From Campylobacter concisus (GTDB lineage Bacteria; Campylobacterota; Campylobacteria; Campylobacterales; Campylobacteraceae), in the NCBI RefSeq assembly GCF_003049735.1, contig NZ_PIRM01000002.1, forward strand, positions 296,821 to 360,820: a DNA stretch of 64,000 nt. The letters run 5' to 3'. A model generated the notes under the pieces. That model had not been told where the DNA came from, did not search any database, and saw nothing but the letters and a program-made list of their open reading frames with translations. A program made the position numbers and the translations under genes. The stretch's first letter is position 1, and each line of letters opens with the position of its first letter. Positions 19,774-28,024 of this stretch are shown here, in pieces.

Positions 19774-21888
19774 ATGAAAAGCTTAATCATCGTGGAATCT
19801 CCTGCAAAAGCAAAGACTATCAAAAATTTTCTAGATAAAAGCTACAACGTCATCGCCTCAAAAGGTCACATCAGAGACCTGCCAAAAACGAGCTTTGGCA
19901 TCAAGATAGAAGATGATAAATTTACCCCAGAATACCGCGTCAGCAGCGATCACTCCGCCATCGTAAAAGAGATAAAAGAGCTTGCTAAGGGTGCAGATGA
20001 AATTTACCTCGCGACCGATGAGGATAGAGAGGGTGAGGCGATCGCGTTTCATATCGCAAACGCCATCGGCAAAGAGCCAACAAGCCTGCCTCGCATCGTA
20101 TTTCACGAGATCACTAAAAGCGCCATACAAAACGCTCTAAAAAGCCCAAGACACGTCGATATGAATAGCGTCAATGCCCAGCAAACAAGGCGTTTGCTCG
20201 ACCGCATCGTTGGCTACAAGCTAAGCCCACTTTTAAATTTAAAGATACAAAAAGGCTTAAGCGCTGGCCGTGTGCAAAGTGCGGCACTAAAGATAATAGT
20301 TGACCGTGAGCGTGAAATTCAAGCATTTAAGCCGGTTGAGTACTACACTATCGACACCGTCTTTAAAAAAGACCTAGACGCTGAGCTAGTTAAATTTGAA
20401 AACCAAAAGATCGAAAAGCTCACTATCCAAAATCCAGACCGCGCAAAATACATCATTGAAAATTTACAAAATGAGAAATTTAGCGTCCGTGAGATCGAGA
20501 GCAAGGATAGAAAGATCCAGCCAAGTCCGCCATTTATGACATCAACACTTCAGCAAAGTGCGAGCAACCGCCTTGGCTTTAGCCCTAAAAAGACCATGAT
20601 GATCGCACAAAGCCTCTATGAGGGTGTACAAACAAACGAAGGCTTCATGGGTGCGATCACTTATATGAGAACGGATAGCTTAAATTTAGCCAAAGAGGCT
20701 GTCGCGGCCGCTAGAGAGCATATATTGCAAAACTACGGCAAAGAGTATCTGCCAGCCAAAGCGATAAGCTACATGACAAGCTCAAAAGGCGCGCAAGAAG
20801 CCCACGAAGCGATCCGCCCAACAAATTTAAGCTTCACACCACAAATTGCTGCTAAATTTCTAGAAAAGGATGCGCTAAAACTCTACACGCTCATATACAA
20901 TAGATTTTTAGCCTGCCAAATGAGCGCATGTGTGAGCCAAACGCAAAATGTCTTTGTCACAAGTGAGAAAGGCGAGTTTAAGATAAGTGGCAGAAAAGTG
21001 CTATTTGACGGCTTTTACAAGGTTTATGGCGAGCTTGATAAAGATAAAATTTTGCCAAATTTAAAAAAAGGCGACGAGATGAGTTTGCAGAGCATAAAAA
21101 GCACGCAAAATTTCACCGAGCCACCAGCTAGATACTCTGAAGCTGGACTTGTTAAGAAGTTAGAGAGTCTAGGCATCGGCCGCCCAAGTACCTACGCACC
21201 GACTATCACACTGCTAACTTCAAGAGACTACGTGAGGGTCGAGAAAAAGCAGCTCATACCAAACGAGATCGCATTTAGCATGATAGGCGTTTTGGAGGAG
21301 CACTTTAGCAACATTGTCGATAGTGAATTTACTTCACATCTTGAAGAAAAGCTCGATGAGATCGCACTTGACAAGGCTGATTGGCAAAAGGTGCTAAGCG
21401 ACTTTTACTATCCATTTATGGAAAAAATTAGCGCTGGCAAAACTGGAATAAAAAGCCTAAAAACAGCTACTCCAATCGGCGAGAAGTGCCCAGAGTGTGG
21501 AAGCGAGCTAGTGCTTAGAAAGGGCAGATACGGCGAGTTTATCGCTTGCTCAAATTTCCCAAAATGCAAATACTCAAGAAACGTCGCAAAAGATAATGAA
21601 AAGAGTGCAGAAGCAGGCACTACTGGGGTGGTAAAGCCAAAACGTGAGCTTAAAAAGCTTGATGTGCCGTGTCCAAAATGTGGCGGTGAGATCGTCGAGA
21701 GATTTAGCAGACGCGGTAAATTTTACGGGTGTGCCAACTATCCAAAATGCGACTTCGTCTCAAACTACGAGCCGGTTGAGCAAAAATGCGACGAATGTGG
21801 CAGCGATATGATCAAAAAAGAGCTTAAAAAAGGCACATTTATAGAGTGTACAAAATGTAAGAAAAAGACCCTTATCTCTGAAAACTAA
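19774..21888 (+). CDS. topA: DNA topoisomerase I
   Basis: Type IA topoisomerase that relaxes negative supercoils. The 704 residues run: TOPRIM domain with [15 protein letters not shown] and the metal-binding [12 protein letters not shown]; cleavage domain with the active tyrosine in [11 protein letters not shown]; and three C-terminal zinc ribbons (CPECGSELV...C...[10 protein letters not shown]...C...[10 protein letters not shown]...C..C) from about residue 570. Length and zinc modules fit the epsilonproteobacterial enzyme. It stands alone, followed by a long repeat-rich intergenic block. Confidence 0.98.
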   Translation: MKSLIIVESPAKAKTIKNFLDKSYNVIASKGHIRDLPKTSFGIKIEDDKFTPEYRVSSDHSAIVKEIKELAKGADEIYLATDEDREGEAIAFHIANAIGKEPTSLPRIVFHEITKSAIQNALKSPRHVDMNSVNAQQTRRLLDRIVGYKLSPLLNLKIQKGLSAGRVQSAALKIIVDREREIQAFKPVEYYTIDTVFKKDLDAELVKFENQKIEKLTIQNPDRAKYIIENLQNEKFSVREIESKDRKIQPSPPFMTSTLQQSASNRLGFSPKKTMMIAQSLYEGVQTNEGFMGAITYMRTDSLNLAKEAVAAAREHILQNYGKEYLPAKAISYMTSSKGAQEAHEAIRPTNLSFTPQIAAKFLEKDALKLYTLIYNRFLACQMSACVSQTQNVFVTSEKGEFKISGRKVLFDGFYKVYGELDKDKILPNLKKGDEMSLQSIKSTQNFTEPPARYSEAGLVKKLESLGIGRPSTYAPTITLLTSRDYVRVEKKQLIPNEIAFSMIGVLEEHFSNIVDSEFTSHLEEKLDEIALDKADWQKVLSDFYYPFMEKISAGKTGIKSLKTATPIGEKCPECGSELVLRKGRYGEFIACSNFPKCKYSRNVAKDNEKSAEAGTTGVVKPKRELKKLDVPCPKCGGEIVERFSRRGKFYGCANYPKCDFVSNYEPVEQKCDECGSDMIKKELKKGTFIECTKCKKKTLISEN

Positions 21889-22007
21889 AAATTTCTAGCC
21901 AAATCTGAGCCCTTGAGCCTAAATTTGGCTTTTATAAATTTGGAATTTAAAATACCTGACAGTACCGCTAAGCTTAGCCAGTACAGAGGGTAAAAGAGCC
22001 TCGTCAT
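21885..22007 (-). CDS. possible 40-residue membrane ORF or relic
   Basis: On the minus strand an ATG at 22007 opens 40 codons: MTRLFYPLYWLSLAVLSGIL, then a basic tail, ending inside the topA stop region. The same frame upstream, beyond an in-frame TGA, remains open for about 35 codons (with RYYDVKLPSN before the TGA). No strong ribosome binding site. It could be a tiny membrane protein, a gene relic or part of a dispersed repeat. Confidence 0.25.
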   Translation of the reverse strand: MTRLFYPLYWLSLAVLSGILNSKFIKAKFRLKGSDLARNF

Positions 22008-22194
22008 AAACTGCACTCAGTTAGATGGTAGCTTCACATCGTAGTACCTATTTTTTGGACTTTTTGGCGAGCTTAGCGCTTTACCAAATTTAAAAACAGA
22101 TCTTTTAAAAGAGAGAGCGGAAATTTATAAGAGAAAGTAATGTCATAAAATTTAAGCTTTTCGCATAGCTTTTAATAAATTTATATCTTGGAGC

Positions 22195-22306
22195 AAATTT
22201 TAAAATTCCATTCACTCGCAAGAATTGACTGCTAAAATTTAGCTTCGCTTACCGCTTAACTCAAATTCTAAAGCCAAAATTACTCGTTCATGAAATTTTA
22301 AAATTT
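22195..22306. repeat. repeat module 1, copy A
   Basis: Bounded by the palindromic AAATTTTAAAATT at both ends, with the conserved inner parts ATTCACTCGCAAGAATTGAC and ATTACTCGTTCATGAAATTT. It matches 23981-24090 nearly base for base at both ends, while the centre has diverged. Confidence 0.8.
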
Positions 22307-22331
22307 ATCTGATACTTACCAGATATACGAA

Positions 22332-22461
22332 CGCATGCAGTGCAAAATCGCTATTGCATGTACTTCTAACGTGCGAAGGGCTTAGAAGATTTAAATGGGG
22401 ATAAGGGGGGCGACTTACGCAATTCAAGCCCCTTTGCCCCCCCCTTTTTTGAATAAAAATA
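22332..22461. repeat. repeat module 2, copy A
   Basis: Shares with 23804-23929 the segments CGCATGCAGTGC, ATTGCATG, AACGTGCGA, GGGGATAAGGGG and TTTTGAATAAAAA. The G-run (22397-22408) pairs with CCCCTTTGCCCC (22429-22440) and a T-run follows, so it could act as a terminator or as part of an RNA. Confidence 0.8.
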
Positions 22462-22534
22462 AATTTATACATTTCATCAAACTATTTTTGCAAATTCATA
22501 AATCACCCTACTTAAATTTTAAACCTACCAAAGC

Positions 22535-22540
22535 TATAAT
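22535..22540 (+). promoter_or_regulatory. -10 box for bioB-crcB
   Basis: Perfect TATAAT 24 bases upstream of the bioB ATG; AAAAGGATC ribosome binding site follows. Confidence 0.6.
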
Positions 22541-22563
22541 GCTCCCCAAAAAAAGGATCAAAA

Positions 22564-23403
22564 ATGAAAACAATTATGCTCTGTGCGATATGCTCAGTCA
22601 CTCAAGGAAACTGCGCCGAGGACTGCGCTTACTGCACACAAAGTGCCAAAGCTGGCGCCGATATCTCAAAATTTAAAGAAAAAAGCGTGCAGCAGGTGGT
22701 GGAAGAGGCCAAAATGGCTTATAAAAACCACGCTCTTGGCTTTTGTTTAGTCACAAGCGGTGCTAGACTAAATGACAAAAAGACCGACTATATCGCATCT
22801 TTAGCAAGAGCCGTGAGCAAAGAAGTGCCAAATTTGATGCTCATCGCATGTAACGGCATGGCAACCTACGAGCAGCTTAGTGAGCTTAAAAAAGCTGGCG
22901 TTTTTAGCTACAACCACAACCTTGAAACAAGCCGAGAATTTTTCCCAAAAATTTGTAAAACTCACACTTGGGACGAGAGATATCAGACAAATTTAGATGC
23001 AAAAAGGGCTGGACTCATGCTTTGTACTGGTGGTATTTACGGCGTTGGCGAGAGTGAGGCTGATAGGGTGAGCTTTAGAGCTAGTCTAAAAGAGCTTGAG
23101 CCATTTTCGTCACCGATAAATTTTTTCATTAAAAATGAAGCGCTGAGTCTTGATCTGCCTCCTCTTAGTACGGATGAAGCCCTAAAAATAGTGCGTGAGA
23201 CCAAAAGAGATCTACCAGAAACTAGAGTCATGATAGCTGGTGGCAGAGAGAAAATTTTAGGCGATAGACAATACGAGGTCTTTGAAAATGGCGCCGATGC
23301 GATCGTCATTGGCGACTATTTGACAGCAAAAGGCGAGAAAGCTAGTAAGGATATCGAGGAGCTTACAAAGCTCGGTTTTAGCTTCGCTAGTATCTGCCAC
23401 TAA
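22564..23403 (+). CDS. bioB: biotin synthase
   Basis: A radical SAM enzyme that inserts sulfur into dethiobiotin. The 279-residue form is the short type found in Campylobacterota. The [4Fe-4S] motif is C17-A-E-D-C21-A-Y-C24, followed by TQSAKAGADI and VTSGARLNDKK, and ICSVTQGNC precedes the cluster. The start at 22564 has AAAAGGATC upstream. It overlaps crcB by one base. No other bio gene lies nearby. It is bracketed on both sides by the module 1/module 2 repeats. Confidence 0.93.
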   Translation: MKTIMLCAICSVTQGNCAEDCAYCTQSAKAGADISKFKEKSVQQVVEEAKMAYKNHALGFCLVTSGARLNDKKTDYIASLARAVSKEVPNLMLIACNGMATYEQLSELKKAGVFSYNHNLETSREFFPKICKTHTWDERYQTNLDAKRAGLMLCTGGIYGVGESEADRVSFRASLKELEPFSSPINFFIKNEALSLDLPPLSTDEALKIVRETKRDLPETRVMIAGGREKILGDRQYEVFENGADAIVIGDYLTAKGEKASKDIEELTKLGFSFASICH

Positions 23404-23756
23404 TGCTTGTAAATTTACTTTTTGTAGGGCTTGGAGGATTTATAGGAGCTGGATGCAGGTTCTTAGCTGGCGAGCTACTAAAATTTAGCCACTTTCCGCT
23501 AGCCACACTTGGCGTAAATGTGCTTGGCAGCTTTATTATCGGCGTTTTGTTTTGTCTAAATTTAAGCCAAAACGCGAGGATGTTCTTGGTCGTTGGCATA
23601 CTTGGCGGATTTACGACATTTTCAAGCTTTAGCCTTGATAGTGTGAAATTTTTACTAGAAGGCGAGCTGGTAAAAGGCTTTTTAAATATCTTTTTAAACC
23701 TTATCCTCTGCCTGCTTGCAAGCTATCTTGGTATTTTGTTTGGTAAGAATTTGTGA
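23403..23756 (+). CDS. crcB: fluoride channel CrcB/FluC
   Basis: A 117-residue membrane protein with four hydrophobic helices, the small dual-topology fluoride exporter. Signatures: GLGGFIGAGCRFLAGE at the start, TLGVNVLGSFIIG, and GGFTTFSSFSLD with the fluoride-track Phe and Ser/Thr residues. It overlaps the bioB stop by one base, so it is co-transcribed with it; no fluoride riboswitch is possible directly upstream. Confidence 0.95.
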   Translation: MLVNLLFVGLGGFIGAGCRFLAGELLKFSHFPLATLGVNVLGSFIIGVLFCLNLSQNARMFLVVGILGGFTTFSSFSLDSVKFLLEGELVKGFLNIFLNLILCLLASYLGILFGKNL

Positions 23757-23803
23757 GAGCTTGCAAATTTAACAGAGTTTAAATTTTGCTAAATTTTCTT
23801 AAT

Positions 23804-23929
23804 CGCATGCAGTGCTTTAGCGCCATTGCATGCACTTTGAACGTGCGAGGGGATTGGGGGATTTAAAAAGGGGGATAAGGGGACGGCTTCGTAACTCGAG
23901 TCCCCTTGTTTCCCTTTTGAATAAAAAAA
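23804..23929. repeat. repeat module 2, copy B
   Basis: Second copy of the module at 22332-22461. Its stem, left arm 23868-23883 and right arm 23901-23916, pairs at all 16 positions counting three G-U pairs, around a 17-base loop, then TTGAATAAAAAA. The pairing survives although the arm sequences differ from copy A. Confidence 0.8.
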
Positions 23930-23980
23930 CCTAAAAATAAAAAAGTCTGTATTTTTAAAAATAGAATTTTACTATCGCGA

Positions 23981-24090
23981 AAATTTTAAAATTCTATTCA
24001 CTCGCAAGAATTGACTACTGATTTTAGGTCTCGCAAAGCTTGCCACTAAAATCAGAGCCGAAATTACTCGTTCATGAAATTTTAAAATTT
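23981..24090. repeat. repeat module 1, copy B
   Basis: Second copy of the module at 22195-22306. Besides the outer AAATTTTAAAATT arms it holds an inner perfect 10-base inverted repeat, CTGATTTTAG / CTAAAATCAG, so the whole unit can fold back on itself. Confidence 0.8.
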
Positions 24091-24138
24091 ACTTGACGCT
24101 TATCTGACTTGATAAATAAAAATTTGTCGTAGTTTTTA

Positions 24139-24162
24139 ATCGCATGCGGTACAAAACATGCC
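24139..24162. repeat. fragment of repeat module 2
   Basis: AATCGCATGC followed by GGTACAAAACATGCC matches the first hairpin of module 2 (23802 onward) but the G/C stem is absent. Confidence 0.5.
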
Positions 24163-24174
24163 ACATCCACCTTT

Positions 24175-24657
24175 CTACCTAGCTTCTACCTTTGGCATCT
24201 GAAGCATAAAATTTCTAGCTTCACTTAAAAGTACAGGCTTAAGCCCATCTACTAGAGTTTTTGGATCATAAATTCTCTCATATGAAAGTATTAAGACTCC
24301 ATCTTTTTTAAGTAAAAAGTGGATTATTTCTATATTTTTACTGCTAGTTTCATCTTTTATGAGAGCTAAAATTTGATCATTCTCTTCACTATAAAGCACT
24401 TCTTTAGCTTCTTTTATCTTCTTTTTTAGCTCAGCAAGCATACTTTCACTTTTTATATTTTTGTCAAATTTTACTCTAAAGCCTACAAAATGCTCATCAA
24501 AATTTTCATTTTTTAAAAAGTAAAAGCTCTCATCTTTGGCTGTATTTTTCTTATAAAAAACGCTTCCATCAAATTTAAAACTTTGAACCAAACTTAGCTC
24601 GTCTGCAAAGCCAAAAATTCCAAAAAACATCAAGACAAAAAATAGAAATTTACGCAT
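24175..24657 (-). CDS. exported protein of unknown function
   Basis: A 160-residue protein with a signal peptide (MRKFLFFVLMFFGIFGFADE) and a lysine/glutamate-rich mature part, so probably periplasmic. The ATG at 24657 is chosen over one 30 codons upstream because the signal peptide starts there and GGAG lies about ten bases before it. I do not recognise a family. It is divergent from the CPA2 antiporter and convergent with crcB. Confidence 0.7.
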   Translation of the reverse strand: MRKFLFFVLMFFGIFGFADELSLVQSFKFDGSVFYKKNTAKDESFYFLKNENFDEHFVGFRVKFDKNIKSESMLAELKKKIKEAKEVLYSEENDQILALIKDETSSKNIEIIHFLLKKDGVLILSYERIYDPKTLVDGLKPVLLSEARNFMLQMPKVEAR

Positions 24658-24742
24658 AAATTTGCACTCCAAATTTTTAAAAATTTGTCGCCATTTTGCC
24701 CAAAAATCGCTTAGCTTAATCAAAAAATAACAAAGCTTTTTA

Positions 24743-24748
24743 TACAAT
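24743..24748 (+). promoter_or_regulatory. -10 box for the antiporter gene
   Basis: TACAAT 27 bases upstream of the TTG start; AAGGAT ribosome binding site lies between. Confidence 0.5.
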
Positions 24749-24774
24749 CAAACATTTTTAATTTAAGGATCTTT

Positions 24775-25938
24775 TTGCAGTTACATCAAGCTAGCGAGCT
24801 TAGTATTCTTGTCGTTTTGGCATTTATCGTCTTTGCTTCGCCTTATATTTCTAAAATTTTACGCATTCCTGTCGCTCCTGCTGAGATAATACTTGGAGCA
24901 CTAGCTAGCTACATCGGGCTTGTCGGCGAAAATGAGATGTTTAAGCTAATTAGCGAAGTTGGCTTTTTCTTTTTGATGTTTCTAGCTGGTATGGAAATCG
25001 ATCTTAGAATGCTTATAAATATTGACCGCAAAATTTTACGCCTGGGGCTTATCTATCTTGCGCTCATTTACTCGCTAGCAACTGCACTTACGTTTAGTTT
25101 TGATCTTAGTTTGCTTTATATTATCATTATCCCGATAATGGCCGTTGGCATGATATTTACGCTATTTAAAGAGTATGGCAGAGATGTAAAATGGCTAAAT
25201 TTAAGCATGCTTATTGCAACTATTGGCGAGCTTATAAGCATTACGCTTTTGACATTTATAGCAGCCTATTTGCAGTTTGGAGCTAGCATAAATTTATGGC
25301 TAACGATTGGCTATTTGATCTTATTTTTAGCTATCAGCGTACTTAGCTTTAAAATTTTAGATGTGCTTTTTTGGTGGTATCCTGGGCTTAAAGTGATCCT
25401 TATGCCACACTACGATAAGGACGAAAAAGATATTAGACTAAGCATTGCTGTATTTTTTTCGATGATTGCACTTATGCTTTATTTGAATTTAGAGGTCGCC
25501 TTTGGCGCGTTTATCGCGGGTATGTTTATAGCGACATTTTTTGATCATAAAAAAGACTTACCGCACAAGCTTTCAAGTTTTGGATTTGGTTTTTTGGTAC
25601 CGATATTTTTTATACACATAGGCTCAACCTTCAAGCTCTCAAGCCTAAGCTCAAATGAAGTGATAAAAGATGCTATTTTTATATTTTGTGCGATGCTTGC
25701 CACAAGGCTTTTTTCAAGTGTGTTATTTGTAGGAAAATTAGGATTTAAGGGGATATTTTTGTTTTCTCTCTCACAATCCATGCCACTCACACTTCTAGTA
25801 GCAGTTGCTACTATCGCACACAGATCAGGTGAGATAAGTGATTATTCTTACTCATCTTTTATCCTAGCAAGCCTAGCTCAAGCTATAATAGGGACAATAA
25901 TTATAAAATTTCTAATGCAATCAAGAAGTAAGGAGTAA
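24775..25938 (+). CDS. CPA2-family cation:proton antiporter
   Basis: A 387-residue membrane protein with about eleven to twelve hydrophobic segments, Na+/H+ exchanger type. The first half holds PVAPAEIILGALASYIGLVG and FLMFLAGMEIDLRML, typical of CPA2 members such as KefB and NapA; there is no C-terminal TrkA-N domain. Start codon TTG at 24775, supported by AAGGAT. Two bases before gltA, probably in the same transcript. Ion specificity cannot be told. Confidence 0.88.
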   Translation: MQLHQASELSILVVLAFIVFASPYISKILRIPVAPAEIILGALASYIGLVGENEMFKLISEVGFFFLMFLAGMEIDLRMLINIDRKILRLGLIYLALIYSLATALTFSFDLSLLYIIIIPIMAVGMIFTLFKEYGRDVKWLNLSMLIATIGELISITLLTFIAAYLQFGASINLWLTIGYLILFLAISVLSFKILDVLFWWYPGLKVILMPHYDKDEKDIRLSIAVFFSMIALMLYLNLEVAFGAFIAGMFIATFFDHKKDLPHKLSSFGFGFLVPIFFIHIGSTFKLSSLSSNEVIKDAIFIFCAMLATRLFSSVLFVGKLGFKGIFLFSLSQSMPLTLLVAVATIAHRSGEISDYSYSSFILASLAQAIIGTIIIKFLMQSRSKE

Positions 25939-25940
25939 AA

Positions 25941-27218
25941 ATGTCATCAAATACAGCTACGCTAACTGATAACAGAACCGGCAAGAGTTACGAGTTTCCT
26001 ATACTAAAAGGCACTATGGGACCTGATGTGATAGACATCTCGACATTTTTTAGTGATACTGGAATGTTTACTTTTGACAGAGGTTATACTTCAACTGCGA
26101 TGTGTCGCTCGGCGATAACTTATATAGACGGCTTAAAAGGCGAACTAATGTATAGAGGTTATGATATCGCGTATTTGGCCGAAAATAAGACATTTTTAGA
26201 CGTGGCATATTTACTCTTAAACAAAGAGCTTCCAACAAATGATCAGTATATAAATTTTAAAACCGAACTTAAAAAAAGAAGCTTTATACATGAAGGCATG
26301 ATGAAGCTCTTTGACGCATTTCCAGACAAAGCTCACCCTATGGCGATCTTACAAGCAGCGGTCTCAGCCCTAAGTGCGTTTTACTCAGATCACCTAAATA
26401 TGGATAAACCTGAAGAGTATCACGAGATGGCTATGCGTATAATCGCTAAAATTCCAACGATCGCGGCCTTTAGTTACCGCTACTCACGCGGGCTTCCTAT
26501 CATATATCCAAATTTAGATCGTGGCTTTACTGAAAATTTCCTCTACATGATGAGGGGCTATCCATACGAGCACGTCGATCTTAAACCAATCGAGATAAAA
26601 GCACTTGACACGGTCTTTATGCTGCACGCAGATCATGAGCAAAATGCTTCGACTACGACTGTTAGAACCGTTGGCTCAACGCACGCTCACCCATACGCAT
26701 GTATAAGTGCCGGCATCGGCGCACTTTGGGGCTGGGCTCATGGTGGGGCAAACGAGGGCGTTATCCGTCAGCTTGAAGAGATCGGCTCGGTCGCAAATGT
26801 CGATAGATACATCGCTAGAGCAAAGGATAAAAACGATCCATTTAGGCTAATGGGCTTTGGTCACAGGGTCTATAAAAATTTTGACCCTCGCGCAAAAGTG
26901 CTCAAAAAAATGAGAGATCAGCTCATGGACGAGATAGGCATCAACTCAGAGCTTATCAAGATCGCAAACCGTATCGAGGAGATCGCGCTAAATGATGACT
27001 ACTTTGTAAGCAGAAATTTATATCCAAACGTTGATTTTCACTCAGGGCTCATCCTAAAGGCGCTTGGCATACCAAATAATATGTTTGCCGTAATCTTCGT
27101 CATCGGCAGGACTCCAGGCTGGATCAGCCAGTGGATCGAGCTAAAAGAGCAAGATACGATAAAGATCGTCCGCCCAAGACAGCTTTATGTTGGAGAGACA
27201 AACAGAACACCAAAATGA
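25941..27218 (+). CDS. gltA: citrate synthase
   Basis: Condenses acetyl-CoA and oxaloacetate, entry to the TCA cycle. The 425 residues match type II hexameric enzymes. Visible are the N-terminal domain (YEFPILKGTMGPDVIDI), the catalytic His segments HADHEQNAST and ALWGWAHGGANEGV, and GFGHRVYKNFDPRAK. The stop overlaps the cysQ-like start as ATGA. Confidence 0.97.
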   Translation: MSSNTATLTDNRTGKSYEFPILKGTMGPDVIDISTFFSDTGMFTFDRGYTSTAMCRSAITYIDGLKGELMYRGYDIAYLAENKTFLDVAYLLLNKELPTNDQYINFKTELKKRSFIHEGMMKLFDAFPDKAHPMAILQAAVSALSAFYSDHLNMDKPEEYHEMAMRIIAKIPTIAAFSYRYSRGLPIIYPNLDRGFTENFLYMMRGYPYEHVDLKPIEIKALDTVFMLHADHEQNASTTTVRTVGSTHAHPYACISAGIGALWGWAHGGANEGVIRQLEEIGSVANVDRYIARAKDKNDPFRLMGFGHRVYKNFDPRAKVLKKMRDQLMDEIGINSELIKIANRIEEIALNDDYFVSRNLYPNVDFHSGLILKALGIPNNMFAVIFVIGRTPGWISQWIELKEQDTIKIVRPRQLYVGETNRTPK

Positions 27219-28021
27219 GCGAGCTTCTAAATTTAGCTAAAAAAGCAGCCGTTAATGCTGGAGCGCAAATAATGAAATTTTACTCCGCAGATAATACGGC
27301 TCTTAAAGTCTGCCTAAAAGATGACAGCTCACCACTAACTAGCGCTGATCTAGCCGCAAATGAAACAATACTAAAAGTTCTAAGTGAAAGTGGGATAAAA
27401 ATTTGCTCTGAAGAGAGTATCTTGCAAGAAAGCGATAAAGACAAGTTTTGGCTCGTAGATCCTCTTGATGGCACTAAAGAATTTCTAGCTAGAAACGGCG
27501 AATTTTGCGTTTGCATAGCGCTTATAAAAAAAGCTAGACCAGTGCTTGGCGTGATATTTATCCCGGTTAGCAAAGAGCTTTTTTATGCTGATGAAAATGG
27601 CGCTTTTAAAGAAATTTTAGATGACAATGATGAAATCATAAATAGAGTTGATTTAAATAAAAAAGATAAAAATTTAGACAATCTAATCTTTTCAAGTAGA
27701 AGAGGCGATACCAAAGAGATAGAATTTATAGGACAGAGCTTAAATTTTGAGCAAAGGTGCATCGGCTCAGCCATAAAATTTTGCCGTTTGGTTGAATTTG
27801 GTGGAGCTTATTTGAGATTTGCCCCAAGCTACCTTTGGGACAATGCAGCAGGAGAAGCGCTCGTAAATTTTTGTGGCGGAAAAGTATTTGACGCTAATAG
27901 CAGCAAAGAGATGAGCTACGAGCTTGCTGATTTAAAAAGTCCATTTTTCATAGCTCTCTCAAAAAACACACTAAATCTAAAAGATAAAATCACACAACTA
28001 TATAAGCAAAGTAAAATTTAA
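27215..28021 (+). CDS. cysQ: 3'(2'),5'-bisphosphate nucleotidase CysQ-like
   Basis: An inositol monophosphatase-family phosphatase that clears PAP from sulfate assimilation. The 268 residues carry the metal-binding motifs LVDPLDGTKEFLARNGEFCV and WDNAAGEALVNFCGG. The ATG at 27215 overlaps the gltA stop; the longer frame to 27131 lies within gltA and is not used. Other family phosphatases (SuhB) are possible, but the FLARNGEF segment favours CysQ. Confidence 0.88.
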   Translation: MSELLNLAKKAAVNAGAQIMKFYSADNTALKVCLKDDSSPLTSADLAANETILKVLSESGIKICSEESILQESDKDKFWLVDPLDGTKEFLARNGEFCVCIALIKKARPVLGVIFIPVSKELFYADENGAFKEILDDNDEIINRVDLNKKDKNLDNLIFSSRRGDTKEIEFIGQSLNFEQRCIGSAIKFCRLVEFGGAYLRFAPSYLWDNAAGEALVNFCGGKVFDANSSKEMSYELADLKSPFFIALSKNTLNLKDKITQLYKQSKI

Positions 28022-28024
28022 ACC

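Larger units (their letters stand above)
21889..22534. other. long topA-bioB intergenic region
   Basis: About 650 bases without a convincing gene. From left to right: the small minus-strand frame above, AT-rich filler, repeat module 1 (22195-22306), repeat module 2 (22332-22461) and the bioB promoter. Both modules recur in the interval after crcB. Confidence 0.7.
23757..24174. other. long intergenic region after crcB
   Basis: About 420 bases between the convergent crcB and a small exported-protein gene. It holds repeat module 2 (23804-23929), module 1 (23981-24090) and a fragment of module 2 (24139-24162). No gene is supported. Confidence 0.75.
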
